Shown one piece after another: positions 55,584 through 63,666 of a stretch of DNA of 64,000 nt. The translations under genes were made by a program, and so were the position numbers. The notes beneath the pieces are model-generated. The model was given only the letters and a program-made list of their open reading frames with translations, made no database searches and was not told the origin of the DNA. This DNA is from Hamadaea sp013361475 (GTDB lineage Bacteria; Actinomycetota; Actinomycetes; Mycobacteriales; Micromonosporaceae), in the NCBI RefSeq assembly GCF_040654195.1, contig NZ_JBFAHM010000017.1:62001-126000 (forward strand), read 5' to 3'. The stretch's first letter is position 1; each line of letters opens with the position of its first letter.

Positions 55584-56169
55584 CGTGGGTCTTGACGGTG
55601 CCCGCCCCGACGAAGAGCCGCTCGCCGATCTCCTGATTGGACAGTCCGGCGCCGATCAGGGCGAGCACCTCCCGTTCGCGCTCGGACAACTGGCCGATGC
55701 GGGCGCGGGCGTCGGTGACCCGGCCGAGCTGATCGCCGCCCAGATGGGCGATGACCCGCTGGGCCACCCGGGGCGACAGGAAGGCCGCGCCCTCCGCCGC
55801 CGCGCGTACGCCCGCGGACAGCTCCCGGGGATCGCCGGACTTGAGCAGGAAGCCGGCGGCGCCCGCCGACAGCGCCCCGGAGATGTAGTCGTCCTCGCCG
55901 AACGTGGTCAACATCAGGACGGCGGTCTGCGGCAGCACGCGGCGGATCTCGCGGGCCGCGGCCAGTCCGTCGAGCTTGGGCATGCGGATGTCCAGCAGCG
56001 CCACGTCCGGCCGATGCCGGGTGGCCAGCTCGACGGCTTCGCGCCCGTCGGACGCCTCGGCGACGATCTCGATGCCCGGATCGGCGGCCAGGATCGCGCG
56101 TACGCCGGACCGGAACATCGGCTCGTCGTCGGCGACCAGCAATCGAATCGGCGCGTCGGGGTTGTTCAC
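55468..56169 (-). CDS. NarL/LuxR-family response regulator
   Basis: A 233-residue regulator: REC about 8-125 (LLVADDEP; ALLDIRMP acceptor Asp about 61; FLLKSGD), LuxR HTH about 155-215 (LSEREREVLALIGAGLSNQEIGERLFVGAGTVKTHVSSILTRLGLRNRVQAAILAYEAG). GTG 56169 overlaps the kinase stop (GTGA), so it is co-translated. Its last ~20 residues (LSPLDDGGTAPPPR) extend antisense into dedA by 116 bases. Confidence 0.92.
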   Translation of the reverse strand: MNNPDAPIRLLVADDEPMFRSGVRAILAADPGIEIVAEASDGREAVELATRHRPDVALLDIRMPKLDGLAAAREIRRVLPQTAVLMLTTFGEDDYISGALSAGAAGFLLKSGDPRELSAGVRAAAEGAAFLSPRVAQRVIAHLGGDQLGRVTDARARIGQLSEREREVLALIGAGLSNQEIGERLFVGAGTVKTHVSSILTRLGLRNRVQAAILAYEAGLSPLDDGGTAPPPR

Positions 56170-57677
56170 TGCGCACGGCCGGGGACGAGGTCCTTGCCGA
56201 CGAGCCGCCCGTCGCGAAAACACAGGCGGTAGACGTCGATCGGCCCGCCGAACAGGTCGTTGCTCACGCGGTAATACTCGCATTCCGCGCCGGCCGGGAT
56301 CGGCGGCTCGGGAACGTCGGGCCGCCCGTCGACCTCGTGCGCGGGCAGCTCCAGGTCGGCCCGCGGCTGCCCGAGCTGGAACGTTCGGTAATCCCCGGCG
56401 TCGACGATGGAGGTCGTGACCTCATGCACCCGCAGGCCCAGCACGATGACGCCGATCACGGCGAACGCCGCGAGCTGCACGGCTACACCGCCCCAGAGCG
56501 TACGGCGGACGGAGCGTCGCGCGGACTCACGGGCGGGCGGCAGCGGCTCCGGCAGTGGCGGGCCGCCGCGTACCGGCAGCTCGGCGACTACCTCGAAACC
56601 GCCGTCCCGCGGCTCGGCGCGGAGCGTGCCGCCCGCCAGCCGCGCACGTTCCCGCAGGCCGACCAGGCCCCGGCCGCCCGGCTCGACCGCCGCCGGGCCG
56701 CCCGGCCCGTTGCGCACGGTCACCCTGACGAGGTCATCGTCGCGCCGCACGTCGACGGTCACGTCCGCGCCCGGCGCGTGCTTGGCCGCGTTGGTCAAGG
56801 CCTCCTGCACGATGCGATACGCCGAAAGCCGTCCCATGGCCGGCAGGTCGTCGACCGCACTGCCACTGAGCGACACGGCCATCCCGGATTCCCGCGTACG
56901 CCGGACGAGGTCGGCCAGATCGGGCACGTGCGGCTCGGTCGGCGCGGGTTCGGGGCCGGCGGTTCCGCCGCCGAGCACCCCGATGATCTCGCGGAGCCGG
57001 TCGGTGGCGTCGGCGGCGGCGATGCGGACCTCGGCGGCGGCGGTCCGGTGACCGTCCGACAGCCGGGGATCGACCTCGAGGGCGCCCGCGCGCATGGCGA
57101 TGAGGCTGAGGTCGTGACCGAGTGAGTCGTGCATGTCCCGCGCGATCCGGGCCCGTTCCCGCAGCCGGGCCTCCTCGGCGACCAGCCGCCGTTCGCGCTC
57201 CAGGTGTTCGGCCCGCTGCCACCCGGCTTCCACGAGCGCGGCTCGCTGCCGGGCGTACTGCCCGGCCCACCAGGGCAGCACCGCGAACACCATCAGCGGC
57301 ACGAGCACGTCGAACCAGGCCCACAAGTCGCCCAGGCCGGCGGCGAGCGCCAACCCGGCCAGCGCGACCAGGCCGAACACGGCTGCGGCCGGGACGGTCC
57401 GGCTCATCCGGCGCCCCGCTACCAGCGCGGCGAGGACCGACAGCACCACCGGCCAGGCCGGCAGCTCCGTGGCGCCCATCGGGATCGCGAGGTTCGCCGC
57501 CGCGCCCGCCGCCAGCGTCCACACCGGGGCGCGCCGGGCCGCGGCGTACGCGATCGCGGTCAGCCCGAGCCCGAGCAGCAGCTGCGCCCAGTCGTCCCAC
57601 CCGCCGACCAGCACGAGGACGGCGACGACGAGAGCGCCGACGCCGTCACGCAAGCGGGCGCGCCCCGGGCTGAGCAT
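56166..57677 (-). CDS. HisKA_3 sensor histidine kinase with extra C-terminal membrane-anchored domain
   Basis: A 503-residue kinase. About five membrane helices (9-150), HisKA_3 site RERARIARDMHDSLGHDLSLIAMRAG (His about 188), HATPase (YRIVQEALTNAAKHAPGADVTV; GRGLVGLRERARLAGG). Beyond the catalytic domain a basic linker leads to a sixth helix (WGGVAVQLAAFAVIGVIVLGLRV, about 408-430) and an extracytoplasmic domain of about 75 residues with two cysteines (AGECYY-like GAECEYYRV, VYRLCFRDGRL). Kinases normally end at the ATPase domain, so this is unusual. TACGGT six bases upstream of the ATG (leaderless). Confidence 0.88.
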   Translation of the reverse strand: MLSPGRARLRDGVGALVVAVLVLVGGWDDWAQLLLGLGLTAIAYAAARRAPVWTLAAGAAANLAIPMGATELPAWPVVLSVLAALVAGRRMSRTVPAAAVFGLVALAGLALAAGLGDLWAWFDVLVPLMVFAVLPWWAGQYARQRAALVEAGWQRAEHLERERRLVAEEARLRERARIARDMHDSLGHDLSLIAMRAGALEVDPRLSDGHRTAAAEVRIAAADATDRLREIIGVLGGGTAGPEPAPTEPHVPDLADLVRRTRESGMAVSLSGSAVDDLPAMGRLSAYRIVQEALTNAAKHAPGADVTVDVRRDDDLVRVTVRNGPGGPAAVEPGGRGLVGLRERARLAGGTLRAEPRDGGFEVVAELPVRGGPPLPEPLPPARESARRSVRRTLWGGVAVQLAAFAVIGVIVLGLRVHEVTTSIVDAGDYRTFQLGQPRADLELPAHEVDGRPDVPEPPIPAGAECEYYRVSNDLFGGPIDVYRLCFRDGRLVGKDLVPGRAQ

Positions 57678-57823
57678 GATCCCACCGTAGCGGGCAGGAG
57701 GCTAGGGTGAGACGGACCCGCATGCCTCGTGCGGCCCCCTGGGGAATGTGCCATTCCGGTTTTGGGGTGGGTGGTCGGGGCGGTAGCTGGGGTATGGGAG
57801 GGTGCGGTGGCGAAGGGAGAAAC

Positions 57824-58789
57824 GTGTCGGATCCGATCACGGTCGACGAGCTGCGTCCAGGCGATCACGCATGCCTGACGTACTCCGACCGCGACGAGCG
57901 GCTGGACATTGTGGCCGCGTTCGTCGCCGACGGCCTGGATCGGGGTGACAAGATCATCTGCTACACCGAGGACCTGTCCGCCGAACAGCTGGCGGCCGAA
58001 CTGGTCAGCCGGGAGGTGACCGGCGCCCGGGACGGGCAGCTGGTGATCGCCCCGAGCCGCGACGTCGGCCTGACGGGCGTCGGCGCGCAGCCCGTCGTCG
58101 ACGTCCTGGGTGCGGAGCTGGCCGTCTCGGTCGAGCAGGGCTATCCGGGGCTGCGTGTCTCGGCCGACATGTGCTGGGCGGTCGCCCCGACGCCGGCGGT
58201 CGAACGGCTGGCCGAGTTCGAGACCGCGCTGGGCAGCCTGTTCACCTCCGGCAAGCTCACCGCGATCTGCGAATACGACCGGGACCGGTTCGATCCGGTG
58301 ACGCTGGCCTTCGCCGCCCGGTCGCACGCCAAGACCGTCGCGGCGTTGGCGTACCACGACGATCCGGTGCTGCGGATCTGCCGTCAGCACCGGCCGCCCG
58401 GCGTACGCATCGCCGGCGAACTCGACTTCACCCACCGCGACGCGCTGGAACAGGCGCTCTCCGAGGCCGTCCGGCTGGACCGCCACCTCTACCTGAACCT
58501 GGCCAAGCTGCACTTCGTCGACGTCGCCTGCGCGACGCTCATCGCGAAGACCGCGTTCTCGCTGCCGCCCGGTCGCACCATGACGATCGTGGCCTCGCCG
58601 ATGGCGGCCTCGGTGTTGCGCCTACTCGGAGTGGAGGACTCCGGCGCCGCGCTGTCTGGCGGCTCCTCGTCCGGCGGTGTGGTCTCCGGACGTGGGCCGG
58701 TAGGCGACGCCTTGTCCGCCCGGCCAGGCGGCTCCTTTCCGGGCGGCGACGTCCGGCTCAGATTGATCGAAGCCGATGAGCTCCCCTGA
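57824..58789 (+). CDS. MEDS-STAS protein
   Basis: A 321-residue protein. Residues about 1-160 are a MEDS (methanogen/methylotroph DcmR sensory) domain: LRPGDHACLTYSDRDERLDIVAAFVADGLDRGDKIICYTEDLSAEQLAAEL. A C-terminal STAS-like domain follows at about 190-270: GVRIAGELDFTHRDALEQALSEAVRLDRHLYLNLAKLHFVDVACATLI, with FVDVAC in place of the usual phospho-Ser motif. A Gly/Ser-rich tail ends the protein. GGGAG precedes GTG 57824. It overlaps an anti-sigma-like ATPase, so a partner-switching role (STAS protein with its kinase) is probable. Confidence 0.87.
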   Translation: MSDPITVDELRPGDHACLTYSDRDERLDIVAAFVADGLDRGDKIICYTEDLSAEQLAAELVSREVTGARDGQLVIAPSRDVGLTGVGAQPVVDVLGAELAVSVEQGYPGLRVSADMCWAVAPTPAVERLAEFETALGSLFTSGKLTAICEYDRDRFDPVTLAFAARSHAKTVAALAYHDDPVLRICRQHRPPGVRIAGELDFTHRDALEQALSEAVRLDRHLYLNLAKLHFVDVACATLIAKTAFSLPPGRTMTIVASPMAASVLRLLGVEDSGAALSGGSSSGGVVSGRGPVGDALSARPGGSFPGGDVRLRLIEADELP

Positions 58790-59204
58790 CCTGCGCCCAC
58801 CCGATCGCGACCGGCCCGCCGTCGCGGTCGACCTGCTCGAGCAGCAGTTCGACGCGGCCGGCCTCTACGCCCTGCGCTCGGCGATCGCCGCGCACGCCTC
58901 GGAGCTGGGCGCGGACGCCCGGCGGGCCGGTGAGATCGTGCTGGCCTGCCACGAACTGGCGATCAACGCCGTCCGGCACGGCGGCGGCCGGGGGCGGCTG
59001 CGGCTGTGGCGCTCCGGCGACCTGCTCTACTGCGAGGTGGCCGACGACGGCCCCGGGCTCGCCGACCCGGACGCCGGATCGCAGCGCGTTCCGCTGGCCG
59101 AACCGGGCGGTCGCGGACTCTGGATCGTCCGGCGGCTCGCCGACAGCATCGAGATCGCCAACCATCACGGCACCACGATCACCGCCGCGTTCGCCCTCGG
59201 CTGA
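58776..59204 (+). CDS. RsbW-like ATP-binding (HATPase_c_2) protein
   Basis: A 142-residue GHKL ATPase: GEIVLACHELAINAVRHGGGRGRLRLWRSGDLLYCEVADDGPGLADPDAGSQRVPLAEPGGRGLWIVRRLADSIEIANHHGTTITAAF, with N box (ELAINAVRHG) and G1/G2 boxes (DDGPG, GRGLWIV). Such proteins phosphorylate a STAS antagonist or bind a sigma factor. It overlaps the MEDS-STAS gene by 14 bases and is its natural partner, but no SigB/SigF-type sigma is nearby. Confidence 0.88.
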   Translation: MSSPDLRPPDRDRPAVAVDLLEQQFDAAGLYALRSAIAAHASELGADARRAGEIVLACHELAINAVRHGGGRGRLRLWRSGDLLYCEVADDGPGLADPDAGSQRVPLAEPGGRGLWIVRRLADSIEIANHHGTTITAAFALG

Positions 59205-59255
59205 CCCGGGCCGCTGCGCCGGGTGGGATCCGGGTTCGGCGGTACGATCATGGCG

Positions 59256-59843
59256 ATGTCCATGCCCTATGAGGCGACCGGCCGGGTCGGCCAGAAGGCC
59301 CGGACCCGGCAGGCCCTCGTCGACGCGACCCGGCGGCTGCTCGCCGAGGGCCAGACGCCGCAGGTCGAGGAGGCGGCGGAGGCGGCCGGCATCTCGCGGA
59401 CCACGGCGTACCGCTACTTCCCGAACCAGCGCGTGCTGCTGATGGCGGCGCACCCCGAGATCTCGCCCGACACGTTGCTCGGCCCGGACGCGCCGGCCAC
59501 CCTGCCCGACCGGCTCGACGCGTTCGTCATGGCGTTCTGCGAGTACAACTTCACCTGGGAACATCAACTTCGCGCTGCGTTGCGCGTATCCCTGGGGCCG
59601 GAAGCGGAACGGCCGACACTGCGGCAGGGCCGCGCGGTGGCCTGGGTCGAGGACGCGCTGGCGCCCTTGCGCACGACGCACCCGGCGGTCGACGTGCACG
59701 CTCTGGCGATCGCCATCCGCTCGGCGATCGGCATCGAGGCGTTGGTCTGGCTGCTCGACGTCGCCGGATACGACCACGCCGACGCCGCGCGGACCGTCCG
59801 CGACACCGCCCGCGCCCTGCTCGACGCGGCCACCGTTCGGTAG
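59256..59843 (+). CDS. TetR-family transcriptional regulator
   Basis: A 195-residue regulator with the N-terminal HTH TRQALVDATRRLLAEGQTPQVEEAAEAAGISRTTAYRYFPNQRVLLMAAHPE and an all-helical ligand domain. ATG 59256 is chosen because TACGAT lies exactly seven bases upstream; ATG 59250 and 59262 are alternatives. It is 38 bases from the convergent exporter permease and may regulate that exporter or the preceding MEDS module. A role in drug-exporter control is typical but unproven. Confidence 0.88.
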   Translation: MSMPYEATGRVGQKARTRQALVDATRRLLAEGQTPQVEEAAEAAGISRTTAYRYFPNQRVLLMAAHPEISPDTLLGPDAPATLPDRLDAFVMAFCEYNFTWEHQLRAALRVSLGPEAERPTLRQGRAVAWVEDALAPLRTTHPAVDVHALAIAIRSAIGIEALVWLLDVAGYDHADAARTVRDTARALLDAATVR

Positions 59844-59880
59844 CGGCGCGGGGCAGGGCGCGGGCGGGCTCGGACCTCGG

Positions 59881-60612
59881 TCACGACCAGCGGAAGAACC
59901 GGGCGGCCGCGGTCCACGCCACCCCGGCGTACGCGCACAGCACCACGACGTGGAGCAGCTGCGGCCAGTGACCGACCGTGGCGTCCTGCATGACCTGGAC
60001 GCCCGCGCCGAGCGGGGTGTATTCGCCGATGCGCTGGAGCGTCTCGGGCATCACCTCCCGGGGCACCCACAGTCCCGCGAAGAACATGAGCGGGAAGAAG
60101 GTCAGCGACCCGAGGCCCTGCGCCATCTTCGCGGAGCCCGCCGTGGCCAGCAGCAGCCCGATGCCGAACAAGGTGGCCGCGACGAGCAGGAAACCAAGGA
60201 CGAACGCGGCCGCGTTGCCCGGCAGGTCGACCCCGTACGCCAGCCAGCCCACCCCGAGCACGAGCACCACGCCGATGGCCAGCACGGTGAGCTGCACCAG
60301 CGCCTGCGCGGTGAGCAGGTCACGGGGCTTGGCCGGAGTGGTCGCCAGGCGGCGCAGAATTCCCCGTTCCCGGTACGCCGCCAGTTGCGCCGGCAGCATG
60401 CTCAGCGCGATCATCGCGACCGCCATGGTGAGCATGATCGGGACGTAGATCGAGATGGTCGTCCGCCCGCCGAGCGCGGGGTCGGCCGCCCGGAACGCCG
60501 GTACGCTCCCCAGCACCGCCAGGATCGCCGGGGCGAGCAGGATGCCGAAGATGACGGCCGCGACGTCGCGGAAGTAGAGCCGCAGTTCGGTGCGGAAGAT
60601 GGTCGGGTTCAT
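59881..60612 (-). CDS. ABC-2 exporter permease (DrrB-like)
   Basis: A 243-residue membrane protein with six predicted helices. MNPTIFRTELRLYFRDVAAVIFGILLAPAILAVLG is the typical amphipathic start and first helix of DrrB/ABC-2 drug-exporter permeases. The fourth and fifth helices hold GLGSLTFFPLMFFAGLWVPREVMPETLQRIGEYTPLG, the ABC-2 motif. It is co-translated with the ATPase at 60609 (ATGA). Confidence 0.88.
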   Translation of the reverse strand: MNPTIFRTELRLYFRDVAAVIFGILLAPAILAVLGSVPAFRAADPALGGRTTISIYVPIMLTMAVAMIALSMLPAQLAAYRERGILRRLATTPAKPRDLLTAQALVQLTVLAIGVVLVLGVGWLAYGVDLPGNAAAFVLGFLLVAATLFGIGLLLATAGSAKMAQGLGSLTFFPLMFFAGLWVPREVMPETLQRIGEYTPLGAGVQVMQDATVGHWPQLLHVVVLCAYAGVAWTAAARFFRWS

Positions 60613-61562
60613 CGGATCGCTCCCTCAGCGGCGGAATCGGCAGTGGACGAATCGGCAGTGGACGAATCAGCGGTGAGCTGGACGAACGCGTCGTCGAGTG
60701 TGGACTGTTCGACGCGCAGGCCGATCGGGGCCAAGCCCTGGCGGGCCAGTTCGGCGACCACGGCCGGCAAGGCCTCCTCGCCGCCCCGCACGGTGACCTG
60801 CTCCCCGTCCGTGGTGACCGCCTCGACGCCGGGCAGCCCGTCGAGGGAGACCGGCCGGGCGACGCGGAAGGTCAGCACCTGTCCGGTGGCGACTCGGGCG
60901 GTGAGCCCGGCCGGGGTGTCGAGCGCGGCGACGCGCCCGTCATGGATGACCGCGACCCGGTCGCAGAGCCGTTCGGCCTCGTCCATGAAGTGCGTCACCA
61001 GCAGGATCGTCACGCCCCGGGCACGGACGTCGGAGATGAGCTGCCACGTGTCGCGCCGAGCCTGCGGGTCGAGACCGGTCGTCAGCTCGTCCAGGATGGC
61101 CAGGCGCGGGTTGCCGACCAGGGCCAGCGCGATCGACAACCGCTGCTTCTGCCCACCGGACAGCTTCGCGTACGCCGTCTTCGCCGAGCCGGCCAGTCCG
61201 AGGTCGTCGAGCAGCTGCTCCGGCCGGGCCGGGTTCGGGTAGAACGAGGCGAACAACTGCAGCGCCTCGCGTACCGTGATGCGGTCCTGCAGGCTGGACT
61301 CCTGGAGCTGCATGCCGAGGATCCGGCGCAGCCGGTCGCGGTCGCGCTGCGGATCGAGGCCCAGCACCCGGATGTCGCCGCGGTCCGGCGTACGCAGCCC
61401 GCCGACGCATTCGACGGTGGTGGTCTTGCCGGCGCCGTTGCGCCCGAGGATGCCGAAGATCTCACCGCGCTCGACGGAGAAGGTCACGTCGTCGACGGCG
61501 ACCCGTTCGCCGTAACGCTTGTGCAGGTTCGTGACTTCGAGGACTTTCGGGGTGGCTGTCAT
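60609..61562 (-). CDS. ABC exporter ATP-binding protein (DrrA-like)
   Basis: A 317-residue ATPase: Walker A GRNGAGKTTTVE, Q loop LGMQLQESSL, signature LSGGQKQRLSIALAL, Walker B LAILDELTTGLDP (Glu-Leu in place of the usual Glu-Pro), H loop LVTHFMDEAERL, and a C-terminal regulatory domain about 225-300 typical of DrrA. The extreme C-terminus is a short repeat TADSSTADSSTADSA (see 60634-60678). TAACGT eight bases before ATG 61562. It pairs with the permease in an exporter for hydrophobic compounds and is divergent from a kinase gene that may regulate it. Confidence 0.92.
   Translation of the reverse strand: MTATPKVLEVTNLHKRYGERVAVDDVTFSVERGEIFGILGRNGAGKTTTVECVGGLRTPDRGDIRVLGLDPQRDRDRLRRILGMQLQESSLQDRITVREALQLFASFYPNPARPEQLLDDLGLAGSAKTAYAKLSGGQKQRLSIALALVGNPRLAILDELTTGLDPQARRDTWQLISDVRARGVTILLVTHFMDEAERLCDRVAVIHDGRVAALDTPAGLTARVATGQVLTFRVARPVSLDGLPGVEAVTTDGEQVTVRGGEEALPAVVAELARQGLAPIGLRVEQSTLDDAFVQLTADSSTADSSTADSAAEGAIR
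60634..60678 (-). repeat. 15-base in-frame repeat at the ABC ATPase C-terminus
   Basis: Three 15-base units (60634-60648, 60649-60663 identical; 60664-60678 degenerate) encode the repeated peptide TADSS at the very end of the ATPase, a likely length-variable tail. Confidence 0.75.
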
Positions 61563-61620
61563 GCCTGAAGACGTTAGGAATCCGCGGCGCCGCCCAGTAT
61601 CCGGTCAGCTCTCCGCTTGG

Positions 61621-61643
61621 GGTGGGGCTAGGTCTACCCCACC
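61621..61643. promoter_or_regulatory. Inverted repeat between the ABC exporter and the kinase gene
   Basis: GGTGGGG-C-TAG (61621-61631) and CTACCCCACC (61634-61643) form an interrupted inverted repeat in the 133 bases between divergent starts at 61562 and 61696. It is a candidate binding site for the response regulator encoded at 63606. Confidence 0.45.
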
Positions 61644-61695
61644 GGGGACCCAGCCCCCGTGCGGATCGGCGGGCCGACCGGCCAGACTGTGGGGC

Positions 61696-63666
61696 ATGAC
61701 GGCACAGTGGCGCGCGTTCGTGGCAGGTCTGGAGCTCTACGCTCTGAGCCTGTTCGGTCTGCTGTGCCTCGTTCCGGTGCTGGCCGTCTTCGTGCCCGGG
61801 TTCCTGCTCGGCCTGGTCTTCCTCATTCCCGGCCCGGTGCTGGCGGTGCGCCGGCTGACGGGCCGCGTCCGGCGGCGTACCCGGGAGCTGACCGGCATCG
61901 AGATCCGCGAGCCCTATGCGCCCGAGCCGCCGCTGCCGCAGCCGCAGGCGGACGGCTGGTATGAGCGGGACCGCCAGCTGTACAAGCGTCTGTGGTGGCC
62001 GCGGCAGGCCGACCGGATCGACTGGGTGCTGGGCGACAACGCGAGCTGGCGGGACCTCGGCTGGCTGGCCGCCGCGCCGATCGTCGGCCTGCTCGGCGTG
62101 CTGCCGCTGGCACTGCCGATCGCCGTCGTGCTGGTCGCGCCGCCGGCATCGGTCGGCACGTCCGTGCTGGCCACGATCGCCGTGGTCGCCGGCCTCGCGC
62201 TCGCGCCGCCGGCACTGCGGGTGACCGCGAGGTTCCACCGGCGCATGCTCGGTGGTCCGGTGCTGCGGTCCGACGTCCACGACGTCCGAGCCGACCATCG
62301 GGTACGCGATTGGGCCGCCAAGGCGTTCGCCCCGGTGCTGCGGCTGGCCCTGCTGCTGCTGACGAGCGCGATCGCGATCCCGGTGTTCGTGGCGACCGTG
62401 GCCGCCCTGGTCCTCGGCTACGGCCTGGGCCTGATCTTCCTCGTCCCGTGGGCGCAGGCCGACCTGCGCTGGCTGGCGGACTGGCGGCGATCGCTGGCGC
62501 ACTGGTCGGGCGTGACCATCGCCAGTCCCTATCGGCCGTTGCCGCCGTTGGTGCAGCGCCCCGACGGCCTGTACCGGGTGGGCAAGCATCTCTACAAGAC
62601 GCCGCGGCTGGCGCTGTGGACCCAGCGGTTCCACTGGATGCAGACCGACCCGGCGACCTGGCGTGAGCTGCTGTGGCGAGGCATCGACCCCGTGGTCGGC
62701 GGGCTGATCGCCGGAATCCCGGTGCTGTTGGTCGGCTACGGCATCTGGGGTGTGGCCCTGCCGCGTACCGTGCACCTGTTCGTCAGCGACTCCCCGGCGA
62801 CCTTCTGGTACGGCACCTTCTTCGGTCATCCCGCCGCCGCGATCCCAGCCGGGCTGGCGCTGGCGGCCCTCGGCGTCGCGCTCGCGCCCGCCGCGTTGCG
62901 GCTGCACGGCCGCTGGACCCGGCTGCTGCTCCAACCGGCCGGCGACACCGCCCTCGCCCAGCGAGTCGAGCAGCTGACCCTGTCGCGCGCCGACGCCAGC
63001 GACGCCGCCGCCCGCGAGCTGCGGCGTATCGAACGGGACCTGCACGACGGCACCCAGGCCCGGCTCGTCTCGCTGGGCCTGCGCCTGGGCGCGATCGAGG
63101 CGCTCATCGACGACAACCCGGCCGCCGCGAAGGAGCTGACCGCGAAGACCCGCGAGTCGGCCGAGCTGGCGCTACGCGAACTCCGTGAGGTCGTCCGCGG
63201 CATCCATCCGCCGGTGCTCGCCGAACGCGGCCTCGCCGACGCCGTACGCGCGCTGGCGCTCGACAGCCCGCTCGTGGTGAGCGTCGACATCGACCTGCCG
63301 GTGCGGCTGCCCGAACCGATCGAGGCGGCGGCGTACTTCTCGTTGGCCGAGGCACTGGGCAACGCGGCGAAGCATGCCCGCGCGCGTACGGTCCAGGTCC
63401 GGCTCGATCTGCTCCCCGCCGACGGCGGCGCGGCCGGGGACGGCGACGTGCTGCGCATGACGGTGCGCGACGACGGTCGCGGCGGCGCCGATCCCGACCG
63501 GGGCAGTGGCCTGCGCGGCCTGGCGCGCCGGCTCGGTATCTTCGACGGGACCGTGTCGCTGTCGAGCCCGCCCGGCGGCCCCACCGAGCTGATCATGGAG
63601 CTGCCATGCGCGTCGTCCTCGCCGAGGACCTCTACCTCCTCCGGGAAGGACTGGTTCAGCTTCTGA
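61696..63666 (+). CDS. Sensor histidine kinase with duplicated membrane-embedded sensor domain
   Basis: A 656-residue HisKA_3-type kinase. Two similar sensor units each hold paired membrane helices and a conserved soluble patch with IxxPYxPxPPxxQxxDGxY: EPYAPEPPLPQPQADGWYERDRQLYKRLWWP near residues 75-105, and ASPYRPLPPLVQRPDGLYRVGKHLYKTPR near 275-305. The phosphoacceptor site is RRIERDLHDGTQARLVSLGLRLG and HATPase motifs are YFSLAEALGNAAKHARA and DDGRGGADPDRGSGLRGLARRLG. CAGACT seven bases upstream of ATG 61696 (leaderless). The frame runs 61 bases beyond the regulator start, giving an extra tail of unlikely function. Confidence 0.9.
   Translation: MTAQWRAFVAGLELYALSLFGLLCLVPVLAVFVPGFLLGLVFLIPGPVLAVRRLTGRVRRRTRELTGIEIREPYAPEPPLPQPQADGWYERDRQLYKRLWWPRQADRIDWVLGDNASWRDLGWLAAAPIVGLLGVLPLALPIAVVLVAPPASVGTSVLATIAVVAGLALAPPALRVTARFHRRMLGGPVLRSDVHDVRADHRVRDWAAKAFAPVLRLALLLLTSAIAIPVFVATVAALVLGYGLGLIFLVPWAQADLRWLADWRRSLAHWSGVTIASPYRPLPPLVQRPDGLYRVGKHLYKTPRLALWTQRFHWMQTDPATWRELLWRGIDPVVGGLIAGIPVLLVGYGIWGVALPRTVHLFVSDSPATFWYGTFFGHPAAAIPAGLALAALGVALAPAALRLHGRWTRLLLQPAGDTALAQRVEQLTLSRADASDAAARELRRIERDLHDGTQARLVSLGLRLGAIEALIDDNPAAAKELTAKTRESAELALRELREVVRGIHPPVLAERGLADAVRALALDSPLVVSVDIDLPVRLPEPIEAAAYFSLAEALGNAAKHARARTVQVRLDLLPADGGAAGDGDVLRMTVRDDGRGGADPDRGSGLRGLARRLGIFDGTVSLSSPPGGPTELIMELPCASSSPRTSTSSGKDWFSF

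Noticed and set aside
57743..57757. Small inverted repeat GGAATG-TGC-CATTCC upstream of the MEDS-STAS gene
   Set aside because: Six-base arms are too short to support as an operator without another copy or an adjacent regulator.
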